DNA of 64,000 nt from Bradyrhizobium septentrionale (lineage in GTDB: Bacteria; Pseudomonadota; Alphaproteobacteria; Rhizobiales; Xanthobacteraceae): NCBI RefSeq assembly GCF_011516645.4, contig NZ_CP088285.1:2808501-2872500 (forward strand), read 5' to 3'. Positions within the stretch are counted from its first letter, which is position 1, and every line of letters begins with the position of its first letter. Both the position numbers and the translations under genes were made by a program. Shown here in pieces: positions 18,103 to 27,663 of this stretch. Below the pieces are notes generated by a model. It saw only the letters and a list, made by a program, of their open reading frames with translations, made no database searches and had not been told where the DNA came from.

Positions 18103-18185
18103 GTTCTCCCGGGGCGCGACCTCCCCAAGCGGTCGTTCCCAGAACTACGGTTCGGGCACATACCCGGCAATGTCCGGACCGTTGA

Positions 18186-18221
18186 GGGGCTCCAGCGCAA
18201 GTTGGAGCCCCTTTCTTTTTT
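18186..18221 (+). terminator. Terminator after second amtB
   Basis: GGGGCTCCA (18186-18194) pairs with TGGAGCCCC (18203-18211) across an 8-base loop, followed by TTTCTTTTTT. It ends the glnK-amtB operon. Confidence 0.9.
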
Positions 18222-18275
18222 CGTCCGTTTGAGAAAATAATGTCGGAATTGCCTGCCATTGTGGAAGGACAGGCT

Positions 18276-18299
18276 ACAGACAACAAAACAGACAACAAA
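18276..18299. repeat. Tandem 12-bp repeat before GFA gene
   Basis: ACAGACAACAAA occurs twice head to tail just upstream of the ribosome site of the GFA-family gene. Its function is not known; it makes the leader purine-rich and unstructured. Confidence 0.6.
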
Positions 18300-18313
18300 A
18301 ACCGGAGGATGTC

Positions 18314-18718
18314 ATGAAGGTGCAAGGCAGGTGTTATTGCGGCAACGTGCGCTATGAGGCCGAGGGCGAACCGATGATGGCGGCGCAGTGCCTGTGCCGC
18401 GAATGCCAGTACATCACCGGCGGCGGGCCGAACATGTTCATGGCGATGCCGACCACCGGCTTCAAATACACCGCCAGCGAGCCCAAGCAGTTTACCCGCA
18501 AGGACCTCGAGCGCGCCGTGACGCGCGAATTCTGCCCCGAATGCGGCACGCATCTCGTGACCAAGGTGCCCGGCCTGCCCGCCACGATCCTGAAGGTCGG
18601 CACCTTCGACGACCCCAGTGTGTTCACCCCGCAGATGACGATCTACACCTGCGACAAGCAGACCTTCCACCATGTGCCCGACGGCAAGCCGTCGTTCGAG
18701 AAGCTGCCGGCGCGCTAA
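18314..18718 (+). CDS. GFA-family zinc protein (CENP-V/GFA fold)
   Basis: A 134-residue protein with the zinc-binding cysteines of the GFA family: GRCYCGNVRYE (residues 6-16), CLCRECQ (about 31-37) and CPECGTH (about 76-82). The family is named after glutathione-dependent formaldehyde-activating enzyme, but most members have unknown substrates. The start is supported by CGGAGGATGTC before the ATG. It stands alone between the amtB terminator and an intergenic repeat block. Whether it acts on glutathione adducts is not shown by the sequence. Confidence 0.9.
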   Translation: MKVQGRCYCGNVRYEAEGEPMMAAQCLCRECQYITGGGPNMFMAMPTTGFKYTASEPKQFTRKDLERAVTREFCPECGTHLVTKVPGLPATILKVGTFDDPSVFTPQMTIYTCDKQTFHHVPDGKPSFEKLPAR

Positions 18719-19053
18719 GGCGCGCGCTGTGCCGATGTTCCTGCGGTCGTCATGGCCGGGCTTGACCCGGCCATCCATCCTGCTTCGCAAGACTCTTGCC
18801 TAATTGATGGATGCCCGGGTCAAGCCCGGGCATGACGAGCGCGCGCAGCTCCAACCTCCTCTTGAAAAGGGGAGGTCGCTTTGCTCGTCAGAGCAAAGCG
18901 GGTGGGGATCTGCTCTCTCCACAGACACGGTCGCCTGCGGCTGACCCCCATCCCGACTTTCCCCCTTGCAGGGGGAAGGAGAGGACAGACCGTGACTCGC
19001 CGGCGCGAGGGATCGCGGATCGCTCGAATCCGCGACGTGTCCGGCGAGCCTCG
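18719..19053. repeat. Intergenic repeat block
   Basis: 335 bases without a gene. 18749-18836 is a large palindrome that opens GTCATGGCCGGGCTTGACCC and closes GGGTCAAGCCCGGGCATGAC. A second repeat with GGGGAGGTCGCTTTGCTCG and a short CCCCCTTGCAGGGGG hairpin follows to about 18985. These lie between the convergent GFA and Nudix genes. Confidence 0.75.
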
Positions 19054-19539
19054 TCAGTCGATCAGGACCTCCTCGGTCGGCAGTTCGTTGGGTGCGCCAT
19101 CGCGCAAATATCCTTCAAGGATATCGGCGAGCGACAGCGGTGTGAGCCGCTCACGCGCGTCGGACAGATCGGCGATCGGCCACCAACGGAAGCAATCCAG
19201 CACTTTCGCCTCGACCTTGTCGGCCATCACAGGATCGAATCTGTCAGCCTGAACGATCCGGTATTCTTCCTTCTGGGATATCCGCCGGCCGCCCCAATTG
19301 AAGGTGTGGTGACGCCGCCAGACGGCAGGGCCGGGCGCGAATTCGGTCAGCCCCAATTCCTCGGCCAGTTCCCGCTTCAAGGTCGCTTCCGGCGTCTCGT
19401 CGCCCTCGATGCCGCCGCCCGGTGCGATCCAGAAACTGTCGCCGCCGTGCGGCGGGCGAATCCGCATCAGCAGGACCTCGCGCTCGCCCGTGATGATGAG
19501 GGCCCTGATGGCGCGGCGGTGAATCATGTCTCGGTGCAA
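19054..19539 (-). CDS. Nudix hydrolase
   Basis: A 161-residue Nudix protein. The Nudix box is complete from GGGIEGDETPEAT through LKRELAEELGL (residues about 41-64), with the RE-x-EE-x-G core intact and able to bind metal. Nudix enzymes cleave nucleoside diphosphates linked to another moiety; the sequence does not reveal the substrate. It has no domain besides the Nudix fold. Its promoter faces the aminotransferase gene at 19708. The ATG at 19539 gives a normal length; an internal ATG 5 codons later (MIHRRAIRALIIT) is also possible. Confidence 0.9.
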   Translation of the reverse strand: MHRDMIHRRAIRALIITGEREVLLMRIRPPHGGDSFWIAPGGGIEGDETPEATLKRELAEELGLTEFAPGPAVWRRHHTFNWGGRRISQKEEYRIVQADRFDPVMADKVEAKVLDCFRWWPIADLSDARERLTPLSLADILEGYLRDGAPNELPTEEVLID

Positions 19540-19707
19540 TTTCGGTGCGGTTCTGCGGGGCCAGTGCTGATATCACGCGCCTGCACATCGTGCCGCGCCG
19601 CCGATGGTTAATCGCGTCTTAACCTCGCCCTATCTATGGTGATTTGATCGGTTTACGGTCGGGTCCCCCTTACCCCCGACCGCAGTGAAAGTGCTGGCAT
19701 TTCAACC

Positions 19708-20934
19708 ATGGCAATGACCGCCTCATCCGGCCTGGCGCAGGGCGCCGGCGATGTCGCCTCCGCCGGCCAGGCCGAGCGTTCCCCGTTCTTGCGTACGACC
19801 GAGCTGCTGGCGCCGTATCAGCCCGCCAAGCCCTTGATTACGCTGTCATTAGGCGAACCGCAGCACCCGGTGCCGGAATTCGTCGGGCCGGTGCTCGCCA
19901 AGCACACCGCCGAGTTCGGCCGCTACCCGATCGCCAAGGGCATCGAGCCGTTCCGCCGCGCAGTCGCGACCTGGCTGGGAAGCCGGTTCCAACTGCCACG
20001 TCCGGTCGATCCGGAGAGCGAGGTGATGGTGCTGAACGGCAGCCGCGAGGGGCTGTTCTTCGCCGCAATCACCGCGTCGCGCTACGTCTCGCCGCGCAAG
20101 GGCCGGCCGGCGATCCTGATGCCGAACCCGTTCTATCCGGCCTATGGCGCCGGCGCCCGCGCCGCCGGCTGCGAGCAGATCTATCTGCCGACCACGCTCG
20201 CCAACGGCTTTCTGCCCGACCTCGATTCGATCGACGAGGCGACGCTGGCGCGCACCGTGGCGTTCTTCATCGCCTCGCCCGCCAATCCGCAAGGCTCGGT
20301 CGCCTCGCGCGCCTACTTCACGCGGCTGAAGCAGCTCGCCGATCGCCATGGCTTCATCATCCTGAGCGACGAGTGCTACTCGGAGATCTACACCCGCGAA
20401 GCGCCGGGCAGCATTCTGGAATGTGGCGGTCCCGACTTTACCAATGTCGTTGCGTTCCAGTCGCTGTCGAAGCGCTCGAACCTGCCGGGCATGCGCGTCG
20501 GCTTCGCCGCCGGCGACAGGAAGTTCCTGGCCGCGTTCCACGAACTGCGCAATGTCGCCGCACCGCAAGTGCCGGTGCCGCTGCAGCATGTCGCGGTCGC
20601 CGCCTATAGCGACGAGGCGCATGTCGAAGAGAATCGCAGGCTCTATCGCATCAAGTTCGATTTCGCCGACCAGATCCTCGGCAACCGCTACGGCTACAAG
20701 CGTCCCGCCGGCGGCTTTTGCGTCTGGCTCGACGTCTCGGATCGCGGCGGCGACGAGGCCGCGGCGGTCAGGCTTTATCGCGACGCCGGCGTTCGCGTGA
20801 TTCCCGGCAGCTATCTGGCGCGCGAGCAGAACGACGGTTCCAATCCGGGCGCGGGCTATATCCGCCTTGCGCTGGTCTCCGACAGTGAATCGACGGCCGA
20901 GGCGATGCATCGCCTGGTCGAAACCCTGGGTTAA
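19708..20934 (+). CDS. PLP aminotransferase, class I/II (possible succinyldiaminopimelate aminotransferase)
   Basis: A 408-residue fold-type I aminotransferase. The PLP lysine is in [19 protein letters not shown] (about 253-271); other signatures are [32 protein letters not shown] and [10 protein letters not shown]. Proteins with these features are annotated as DapC-like enzymes in the acyl branch of lysine and diaminopimelate synthesis, which fits the neighbouring ftsK in a general cell-wall and division setting, but the substrate is inferred. ftsK starts 22 bases downstream, so the two are likely co-transcribed. The start at 19708 lacks a strong ribosome site; the ATG at 19714 is an alternative. 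Confidence 0.9.
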   Translation: MAMTASSGLAQGAGDVASAGQAERSPFLRTTELLAPYQPAKPLITLSLGEPQHPVPEFVGPVLAKHTAEFGRYPIAKGIEPFRRAVATWLGSRFQLPRPVDPESEVMVLNGSREGLFFAAITASRYVSPRKGRPAILMPNPFYPAYGAGARAAGCEQIYLPTTLANGFLPDLDSIDEATLARTVAFFIASPANPQGSVASRAYFTRLKQLADRHGFIILSDECYSEIYTREAPGSILECGGPDFTNVVAFQSLSKRSNLPGMRVGFAAGDRKFLAAFHELRNVAAPQVPVPLQHVAVAAYSDEAHVEENRRLYRIKFDFADQILGNRYGYKRPAGGFCVWLDVSDRGGDEAAAVRLYRDAGVRVIPGSYLAREQNDGSNPGAGYIRLALVSDSESTAEAMHRLVETLG

Positions 20935-20956
20935 TCGCGAAGCGCGAAGATTGAGT

Positions 20957-23431
20957 ATGCCAGCGATCGAACGTGTCATCCCCCTGGTCGGCCATCTGCC
21001 GCTCTCGCTGCGCGAGGCGCTGGCGCGGCGGCTGCGTGAACTGACCGGGCTCGGCCTGATTGCGCTGTCCGGCGCCATCACGGCTGCGCTGATGACCTGG
21101 TCGGTGCAGGATCCGTCGCTGAGCCACGCCACCTCGCGCGCGATCCGCAACGTGCTCGGCTATCCCGGCGCGATCGGCGCCGACCTCCTGATGCAGATTC
21201 TCGGGCTCGGCGCGATCATGCTGCTGCTGCCGGTGGCTGTCTGGGGCTGGCGGATGCTGACGCACCGTCCGTTCGACCGTGAGGCGTTGCGGCTCGGCTG
21301 CTGGATCCTGTGCACGGTGATCGCGGCGGGCTTTGCAAGCTGCTGGCCGCACAAAACTTCATGGCCGCTGCCGACAGGGCTCGGTGGCGTCGTCGGCGAC
21401 GCGCTGCTGCGGGCGCCGGCTGTGGTGTTCGGTCCGCCCGGCTTCATCTATCGCGTCGTGCTCGGCCTGATCCTGTTCGTCGCGATGGCAGCAGCTTTCC
21501 TGTTCGCCTGCGGCTGGGGCGCCCAGGAGCAGGACGACGAGCTGACGCCGATCACCGATGACGACGAGCCGTTCGTCGAGGAGGAAGACAGCGACCGCAG
21601 CTCGGTGTCGCTGGGCTGGCTGTTCCACGCGCTGATGAGCACCAAGGCCCGGCTCGGCTGGTTGTTCACCACCGCCTACAAATCGCTGGTGTCGAGCGGA
21701 GCGCAGGGCCGCACGGCCGCGTTCGAGCGCCAGGAGCCCAATATCGGCGCCGGCCGCACCGCGCCGTCGATCGCGCCCGCTGCCGAAGACGACGATCATG
21801 ACGAGGACGAAGCTCACGCCTTCGACGACGAGGAGGAAGAGGACGAGGAGGAAGCTCCCGCCGCCCGCGCCCCGCGCAAGAAGGCCGAGCCGAAGCCGAA
21901 GAAGAAGAACTCCGACAAGTTCGAGCTGCCGTCGGTCTCCGTGCTCAGTGCGCCGAAGGCGAGCGACCGCCAGCCGCTGAGCAAGGCCGAGCTGGAAGCC
22001 AATTCGCGAGCGCTCGAAGGCGTGCTGCAGGATTTCGGCGTGCGCGGCGAGATCGTCAAGGCCAATCCTGGCCCGGTCGTCACGCTGTACGAGCTCGAGC
22101 CGGCGCCCGGCATCAAGTCGTCTCGCGTGATCGGGCTGTCCGACGACATCGCGCGTTCGATGAGCGCGCTGTCGGCTCGCGTCGCCGTCGTCGCCGGCCG
22201 CAATGCGATCGGCATCGAGCTGCCGAACGCGCATCGCGAGAAGGTCTATCTGCGCGAGCTGCTGGTCGCCAAGGAGAGCGTCGATTCGGTGGCGAAACTG
22301 CCGCTGTGCCTCGGCAAGACGATCGGCGGCGACCCCGTCATCATCGACCTCGCGCGCACGCCGCACATGCTGATCGCCGGCACCACCGGCTCCGGCAAAT
22401 CGGTCGCGATCAACACCATGATCCTCAGCCTGGTCTACCGGCTGCGCCCGGATCAGTGCCGCCTGATCATGGTCGACCCGAAGATGCTCGAACTCTCCGT
22501 CTATGACGGCATCCCGCATCTGTTGACGCCCGTCGTCACCGATCCGAAGAAGGCGGTGGTGGCGCTGAAATGGGCCGTGCGCGAGATGGAAGAGCGCTAC
22601 AAGCGCATGGCCAAGCTCGGCGTGCGCAACATCGACGGCTACAACCAGCGCCTCGTCGAAGCCAAGGGCAAGGGCGAAGAGCTGACCCGCACCGTGCACA
22701 CCGGCTTCGACAAGGAGAGCGGCAAGGCGATCTACGAGGAAGAGAAGCTCGATCTCGAGCCACTGCCCTACATCGTCATCATCGTCGACGAGATGGCCGA
22801 CCTGATGATGGTCGCCGGCAAGGACATCGAAGGCGCGGTGCAGCGCCTGGCGCAGATGGCGCGCGCCGCAGGCCTGCATGTGATCCTCGCCACGCAGCGT
22901 CCGTCGGTCGACGTCATCACCGGCACGATCAAGGCGAACTTCCCGACCCGCATCGCCTTCCAGGTGACGTCGAAGATCGACAGCCGCACCATCCTGGGCG
23001 AGATGGGCGCCGAGCAGCTGCTCGGCCAGGGCGACATGCTGTACATGGCAGGCGGCGGCCGAATCAGCCGCGTGCACGGCCCGTTCGCGTCGGACGAGGA
23101 AGTCGAGAAGGTGGTGCGTCACCTGAAGACGCAGGGCCAGCCCGAATATCTCGAAGCCGTCACCGCGGAAGAGCCGACCGACGAGGACGGCGCCGTGTTC
23201 GATGCCACCGGCATGGGTGGCGACGGCGGCGGCGATCTGTTCACGCAGGCGGTTGCGATCGTCAAGCGCGACCGCAAGGCATCGACCTCCTACATCCAGC
23301 GCCGGCTGCAGATCGGCTATAACCGCGCCGCCTCGCTGATGGAGCGGATGGAACTTGAGGGCATTGTCGGCCCGGCGAATCACGCCGGAAAGCGCGAAAT
23401 CCTGGTCGGGGAAGAAGAAGGCCAGTTCTGA
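20957..23431 (+). CDS. ftsK: DNA translocase FtsK
   Basis: 824 residues from the ATG at 20957. Four N-terminal helices (about 29-48, 74-98, 113-130, 166-190) anchor it at the septum; an acidic and Lys/Pro-rich linker spans about 195-345; the motor follows with Walker [13 protein letters not shown] (about 475) and Walker [15 protein letters not shown] (about 604); the C-terminal gamma winged helix ([19 protein letters not shown], about 770-790) reads KOPS sequences. FtsK pumps the chromosome termini through the closing septum and triggers dimer resolution at dif. The reading frame extends upstream into the aminotransferase gene, but the ATG at 20957 directly precedes the first helix and is the natural start. 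Confidence 0.97.
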   Translation: MPAIERVIPLVGHLPLSLREALARRLRELTGLGLIALSGAITAALMTWSVQDPSLSHATSRAIRNVLGYPGAIGADLLMQILGLGAIMLLLPVAVWGWRMLTHRPFDREALRLGCWILCTVIAAGFASCWPHKTSWPLPTGLGGVVGDALLRAPAVVFGPPGFIYRVVLGLILFVAMAAAFLFACGWGAQEQDDELTPITDDDEPFVEEEDSDRSSVSLGWLFHALMSTKARLGWLFTTAYKSLVSSGAQGRTAAFERQEPNIGAGRTAPSIAPAAEDDDHDEDEAHAFDDEEEEDEEEAPAARAPRKKAEPKPKKKNSDKFELPSVSVLSAPKASDRQPLSKAELEANSRALEGVLQDFGVRGEIVKANPGPVVTLYELEPAPGIKSSRVIGLSDDIARSMSALSARVAVVAGRNAIGIELPNAHREKVYLRELLVAKESVDSVAKLPLCLGKTIGGDPVIIDLARTPHMLIAGTTGSGKSVAINTMILSLVYRLRPDQCRLIMVDPKMLELSVYDGIPHLLTPVVTDPKKAVVALKWAVREMEERYKRMAKLGVRNIDGYNQRLVEAKGKGEELTRTVHTGFDKESGKAIYEEEKLDLEPLPYIVIIVDEMADLMMVAGKDIEGAVQRLAQMARAAGLHVILATQRPSVDVITGTIKANFPTRIAFQVTSKIDSRTILGEMGAEQLLGQGDMLYMAGGGRISRVHGPFASDEEVEKVVRHLKTQGQPEYLEAVTAEEPTDEDGAVFDATGMGGDGGGDLFTQAVAIVKRDRKASTSYIQRRLQIGYNRAASLMERMELEGIVGPANHAGKREILVGEEEGQF

Positions 23432-23534
23432 TGATCGGGGGCGATCATCACGGAAAAACCATATCTCCCTCGGAAGAGGCGGGATAAAATCCGACCAAGC
23501 GGGACGAGCGTCAAACAGAGACCTGACATATCTG

Positions 23535-24368
23535 ATGGCAAATCACCTCATTGACCGCGGCATGCGCACCGCGCTGGCTGTTCTCGCCGCCGCCGCGATC
23601 GCCGGCGCCGCCACCGCGCAGAACACGCCGGCGCCGAAGCCCGCACCCAGCGCTGGACCCAAGGCTGCGCCGAAGGCGAAGGACGCTGCGAAGGACGCCG
23701 GCGCGCAGACCAACGCGGACAAGGGCCCGACCACCACGGGCGCCACCCAGGCACCGCCGAACCCGGTGATTCCCGATCCGCGCCGCAACGTCCCCGCCAA
23801 CATCTTCCAGACCTTCGACGCCAACCAGAAGGCGCAGGCCGCCAAGGTCTCGGCCTATCTGTCGTCGTTGCAGACGCTGGTCGGGAATTTCGTCCAGGTC
23901 GGCCCCGACGGCACCAAGACCAAGGGCGATTTCTACATCCAGAAGCCCGGCAAGTTGCGCTTCGAATATGACGATCCGAGCCCGATCGAGGTGATCGCCG
24001 ACGGCTCGTCGGTCGCGGTGCGTGACCGCAGGCTCGCAACGCAAGACGTCTATCCGCTGTCGCAGACCCCGCTGCGCTATCTGCTGTCGGACCGCATCGA
24101 CCTGATGAAGGACACCAACGTCATCAGCGTCACCGCCGATGATTTGTTCGTCAGCATTACCATCGAGGAGAAGCAGGCGCTGATCGGCACCAGCCGCTTC
24201 CTGCTGATGGTCGGCGCCAAGGACGGCAAGCTCAAGCAGTGGACCGTCACCGATCCGCAGGGCTACGACACCACAGTTGCGGTCTACAATCTCGACGCGA
24301 CGCAGAAGCCCGATCCGGGGCTGTTCAAGATCGACTTCACGACCTATCCGGGCTCGTCGCCGGGCTAG
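23535..24368 (+). CDS. lolA: LolA-like outer-membrane lipoprotein carrier
   Basis: 277 residues with a signal peptide (LIDRGMRTALAVLAAAAIAG, cleavage after GAATA), a long Ala/Pro/Lys-rich linker (about 30-95) and a LolA domain. Typical LolA segments are GNFVQVGPDGTKTKGDFYIQ, KPGKLRFEYDDPSPIEVIAD, PLSQTPLRYLLSD and the C-terminal VYNLDATQKPDPGLFKID. LolA moves lipoproteins through the periplasm. The extended linker is usual in Bradyrhizobium-type members. ftsK lies 103 bases upstream, and the ftsK-lolA-xth order is conserved in alphaproteobacteria. The start could also be MRTALAV nine codons later. Confidence 0.9.
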   Translation: MANHLIDRGMRTALAVLAAAAIAGAATAQNTPAPKPAPSAGPKAAPKAKDAAKDAGAQTNADKGPTTTGATQAPPNPVIPDPRRNVPANIFQTFDANQKAQAAKVSAYLSSLQTLVGNFVQVGPDGTKTKGDFYIQKPGKLRFEYDDPSPIEVIADGSSVAVRDRRLATQDVYPLSQTPLRYLLSDRIDLMKDTNVISVTADDLFVSITIEEKQALIGTSRFLLMVGAKDGKLKQWTVTDPQGYDTTVAVYNLDATQKPDPGLFKIDFTTYPGSSPG

Positions 24369-24380
24369 CCGGTTCTTCTC

Positions 24381-24570
24381 CCTCGCCCCGCTCTTGCGGG
24401 GAGAGGGTTGGGGTGAGGGGCTGTCTCCACAAATTCGAGAGACGTGAGTACGTGGTGAGTCCCCCTCACCCGGATCGCATTTGCATGCGACATCGCTGAA
24501 GCTTCGCTTCAGCGTTCGTTAGGACGGCCGCCGATGGCGGCCTACGCCTCTCCCCGCAAGCGGGGCGAGG
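24381..24570. repeat. Intergenic inverted repeat
   Basis: CCTCGCCCCGCTCTTGCGGG at the left and CCTCTCCCCGCAAGCGGGGC with GAGG at the right are inverted relatives of each other, with further GGGTGAGGGG / CCCCTCACCC pairing inside. It fills most of the lolA-xthA gap. Confidence 0.65.
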
Positions 24571-24635
24571 TGCCCAGAGTCCCCTGTGGACAACGCGCCA
24601 ATCCAGCGCGAGAACCGTGCTAAGACGCAGCTCTC

Positions 24636-25451
24636 ATGCGGTTCTCCGTCACCACCTGGAACATCAACTCGGTGCGCCTGCGCATCGACATCGTCGCCAA
24701 ATTCCTGAAGGGCGCGCGGCCGGATGTGCTGTGCCTGCAGGAGACCAAATGCATCGACGATGCGTTTCCGCTGAAGCGCTTCAAGCGGCTCGGCTATGAG
24801 CACGTCGCGCTGAACGGGCAGAAGGGCTATCACGGCGTCGCCATCGTCTCGCGCCTGCCGTTCGAGACGACCGACATCCGAACCTTCTGCGACAAGATCG
24901 ATTCGCGGCACATTTCGGTGTCCTTCGGAGAAAAGGCGCAGCTCGCAAAGCCTGTGGTGCTGCATAATTTCTACGTGCCTGCCGGCGGCGACATTCCCGA
25001 TCCCGCGCTCAATCCGAAGTTCGAGCACAAGCTGCAATTCCTCGACGAGATGAAGGCGTGCGAGCCGCTGCATCCGCGCGGCGACGATCGCCACATCCTG
25101 GTCGGCGACCTCAACGTCGCGCCGCATGAGAACGACGTGTGGTCGCACAAGCAGCTCTTGAAGGTGGTCTCGCACACGCCTGTCGAGACCGAGAAGCTGC
25201 TCGCGGCGCAAGCGCATGGCGAATGGTTCGACATCGCGCGCGAGCGGATCCCGATGTCGGAAAAGGTCTACACCTGGTGGAGCTACCGCGCCGCCGACTG
25301 GACCGCCGGCGACCGTGGCCGCAGGCTCGATCACATCTGGGTCTCGCGCGCGCTGAAGGATTCCGTCAGCGACTTCAAGATCACCCGCGACGCCCGCGGC
25401 TGGGAGCGCCCATCGGACCACGTGCCGGTGACGGCGGTGATGGAGGTTTAA
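24636..25451 (+). CDS. xthA: Exodeoxyribonuclease III (AP endonuclease)
   Basis: A 271-residue endonuclease/exonuclease/phosphatase-fold enzyme. Catalytic motifs are complete: TTWNINSVRLR (Asn), CLQETKC (Glu), LHNFYVPAGGD (Tyr), VGDLNVAPHENDVW (Asp, Asn), RRLDHIWVS (Asp) and PSDHVPVTA (Asp-His pair). It nicks DNA at abasic sites and trims 3' ends in base excision repair. The ATG at 24636 gives MRFSVTTWNINS, the standard N terminus. It is separated from lolA by a repeat but keeps the conserved gene order. Confidence 0.96.
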   Translation: MRFSVTTWNINSVRLRIDIVAKFLKGARPDVLCLQETKCIDDAFPLKRFKRLGYEHVALNGQKGYHGVAIVSRLPFETTDIRTFCDKIDSRHISVSFGEKAQLAKPVVLHNFYVPAGGDIPDPALNPKFEHKLQFLDEMKACEPLHPRGDDRHILVGDLNVAPHENDVWSHKQLLKVVSHTPVETEKLLAAQAHGEWFDIARERIPMSEKVYTWWSYRAADWTAGDRGRRLDHIWVSRALKDSVSDFKITRDARGWERPSDHVPVTAVMEV

Positions 25452-25458
25452 CTTTATC

Positions 25459-25580
25459 GTCGCCCTGGCGAAGGCGAGGGCCCATAACCACCAACCCCTG
25501 TTGTCTTGGAAGCTGGATCAACAGCTCAGCTTGACAATCGACATTCGGGGTAATGGGCCTGGCATTCGCCAGGACGACGG
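25459..25580. repeat. Intergenic inverted repeat
   Basis: Opens CGTCGCCCTGGCGAAGGCGA and closes with CATTCGCCAGGACGACGG, the inverse with changes; inner GGGCCCATA / TAATGGGCC also pair. Lies between the convergent xthA and cNMP-domain genes. Confidence 0.65.
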
Positions 25581-25583
25581 CGG

Positions 25584-26024
25584 CTACGTGCTCAGCTTCC
25601 CGCCCGCGATCAAAATATCGCTCGCGAGCTGGCTGGTGCGCAGCGCGAGTTCGTCGCGCAGCCGGCGCGCAGCGCCGGGGTCGCTTTCCAGCACGCGCTG
25701 GAACAAGCTGCGCGCGATTCGGATCACGGAGCCGCGCTCCAGCGCGGTGGCGGTCGACGGCCGCTTCATCGCGACGATCAACGCGAGCTCGCCGATCAGC
25801 GCGCCGGGGCCCGCGATGATCTCGGCGCCACCTTCCTCGACCCGGAACGTGCCGCGCTGCACGACATAGCCGGCATCAGCAGCGTCGCCGACCTTGAACA
25901 GCACCTCGCCTGCATTGAAATCACGTTGCTCGGAGCCGATCGCCAGCATGCGCAAGGAGCTTTCGCCCAACAGACGCATCGTCGGGACCCGCTCGAGCAG
26001 GGCTACGTCATCATCGATCGACAT
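25584..26024 (-). CDS. Cyclic nucleotide-binding domain protein
   Basis: A 146-residue protein consisting of one cNMP-binding (Crp-type) domain and a short helical tail. The phosphate-binding cassette is recognisable as IIAGPGALIGELALIVAMKR-type (GxIGELALI then PSTATALE), and the strand FNAGEVLFKVGDAADAGYVVQ precedes it. There is no DNA-binding helix-turn-helix or channel, so it is a stand-alone sensor domain. It lies 57 bases downstream of the response regulator gene on the same strand, so it is likely co-transcribed with it. The ligand is not evident. Confidence 0.9.
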   Translation of the reverse strand: MSIDDDVALLERVPTMRLLGESSLRMLAIGSEQRDFNAGEVLFKVGDAADAGYVVQRGTFRVEEGGAEIIAGPGALIGELALIVAMKRPSTATALERGSVIRIARSLFQRVLESDPGAARRLRDELALRTSQLASDILIAGGKLST

Positions 26025-26081
26025 TCAGGGCCGGTAACCGCGGTGCGCCTCGATTTCACGAATCGTTGAGCGCGAAGCGTA

Positions 26082-26768
26082 TCACGGCACCAGCTTGTAG
26101 CCACCGGCTTCCGTCACCAGGATTTCCGGGTTGGCGGCGTCCTTCTCGATCTTCTGGCGGAGGCGGTAGATGTGGGTTTCCAGCGTGTGGGTGGTGACAC
26201 CGGAATTGTAGCCCCAGACTTCCTGGAGCAGGGTCTCGCGCGACACCGGCATCTGGCCGGCGCGGTAGAGGAAGCGCAGGATCGCGGTTTCCTTCTCGGT
26301 CAGCCGCACTTTCCTGGCATTGGCGCCGGTCAGCATCTTCGAGCCGGGGCGGAACGAGTAGGGGCCGACCGAGAACACCGCGTCCTCGCTGGCCTCGTGC
26401 TGGCGCAGCTGCGCCCGGATCCGGGCCAGCAGCACCGCGAAGCGGAACGGCTTGGCCACATAGTCGTTGGCGCCGCTTTCCAGGCCGAGGATGGTGTCGG
26501 AATCGGTGTCGTGGCCGGTCAGCATGATGATCGGGGCCTTGAAGCCGCCCTTGCGCAGGCTGCGAACCACTTCGCGACCGTCGGTGTCGGGCAGGCCGAC
26601 ATCCATCAAGACCAGATCGGGGGAATTGGCTTTGGCGGCAGTGGCGCCCTTGGCGCCGGTGTCGACTGCGGAGGCTTCGAATTCCTCGTGCAGGGACAGC
26701 TGCTCGACCAGCGTATCGCGCAGATCGGTATCGTCATCCACGATCAAGATCTTGCGGGCATTGGCCAT
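26082..26768 (-). CDS. OmpR/PhoB-family response regulator
   Basis: A 228-residue two-domain regulator. Receiver: acidic pocket IVDDDTD (about 9-15), phosphorylation site LVLMDVGLPDTDG (Asp about 56), MLTGHD and the conserved lysine in YVAKPFRF. Output: a winged helix with LTEKETAILRFLYRAGQMPV and THTLETHIYRLRQKIE. The partner histidine kinase is not in the window, so this is an orphan by position. It is followed by a cNMP-domain gene. The proximal promoter region (26769-27008) contains no other gene. Its regulon is unknown. Confidence 0.95.
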   Translation of the reverse strand: MANARKILIVDDDTDLRDTLVEQLSLHEEFEASAVDTGAKGATAAKANSPDLVLMDVGLPDTDGREVVRSLRKGGFKAPIIMLTGHDTDSDTILGLESGANDYVAKPFRFAVLLARIRAQLRQHEASEDAVFSVGPYSFRPGSKMLTGANARKVRLTEKETAILRFLYRAGQMPVSRETLLQEVWGYNSGVTTHTLETHIYRLRQKIEKDAANPEILVTEAGGYKLVP

Positions 26769-27008
26769 AGGGTCATCCTTCGGGGGCGGGGCGGTCAGAA
26801 GCGGGCAGCGCTTATGGCCGTACGTAGGCTAGATACGCTCTCAGGTAGGCGATCGTTACCGATTCACAAGGCAACGCAGCTTACCTCAAATCCGGCGGGG
26901 CAGGACGTGAATGTCCTGTAATGCCGGGAGATAGAATGATCTGCTCGTCCAAGGCAAGTTCAGTTTGGAACGATTCTGAAAGGAACATCAGTTATTTCAA
27001 TCACTTAT

Positions 27009-27548
27009 ATGACAGAGAAACGTGATCATCCGCTCTCGCTCATCGAAGTCCGGCGTGCCGCCGGCGACCCGCGCCGCGGCTGGCTTTCGGCCGACGGCTG
27101 GACCGTGCCGGTGGCGCTCGGGCGCGGCGGAATTCTCGCCAACAAGCGCGAAGGCGACGGCGGCACCCCGCGCGGCATCTTCCATCCGAGGCAACTCTGG
27201 TGGCGCGCCGACCGGCACCGTCTGCCAAAGACCTTGCTGCCGGCCCGGCCGATCCGCCGCGAGGATGCCTGGTGCGAGGACCCCAGAGATCGCCACTACA
27301 ACCAGCCGATCAGGCTCGCGGGGGAGCAGGGCGGCGACCGCCTGACCCGCGCGGATCATCTCTACGACTTCATTGTCGAGATCGACCACAACGCCGCACC
27401 GCGCATCGCCGGCCGCGGCAGCGCCGTGTTCCTGCATCTGGCGCGGCCGAATTTCGGGCCGACCGCGGGCTGCGTCTCGATGACGAAGGCGTCGATGCTG
27501 CGGCTGTTGCGGCGGATGTCGCCGCAGACCAGGATCGTCATCGAGTAG
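27009..27548 (+). CDS. L,D-transpeptidase (YkuD) family protein
   Basis: A 179-residue YkuD-domain protein. The catalytic motif is HLARPNFGPTAGCVSM (about 137-152) with cysteine nucleophile and upstream histidine. The N-terminal part has GGILANKREGDGGTPRGIF, the substrate-groove loop of this family. No signal peptide or transmembrane segment is evident, which is usual for the small YkuD subgroup found in rhizobia. It may form or trim cross-links in peptidoglycan, but periplasmic export cannot be explained from the sequence. It stands alone. Confidence 0.88.
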   Translation: MTEKRDHPLSLIEVRRAAGDPRRGWLSADGWTVPVALGRGGILANKREGDGGTPRGIFHPRQLWWRADRHRLPKTLLPARPIRREDAWCEDPRDRHYNQPIRLAGEQGGDRLTRADHLYDFIVEIDHNAAPRIAGRGSAVFLHLARPNFGPTAGCVSMTKASMLRLLRRMSPQTRIVIE

Positions 27549-27567
27549 AGTGGTGGAATAGCTGAGC

Positions 27568-27615
27568 ATCGGTTTTCCCACGCGACAAGCGCGACGCGTT
27601 TGTGCTGAGATTGCG
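27568..27615. repeat. Degenerate palindromic intergenic repeat
   Basis: Contains CGGTTTTCCCACGCGACAAG and CGTTTGTGCTGAGAT, clearly related to the middle of the repeat at 7082-7156. Confidence 0.6.
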
Positions 27616-27663
27616 CACAACACGAAAACATTCCCAAAAATGATTCCGGGGGAGCGAAAAACC

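Noticed and set aside
21359..23383. 674-codon frame opposite ftsK
   Set aside because: Same shadow effect; ftsK is unambiguous on the other strand.
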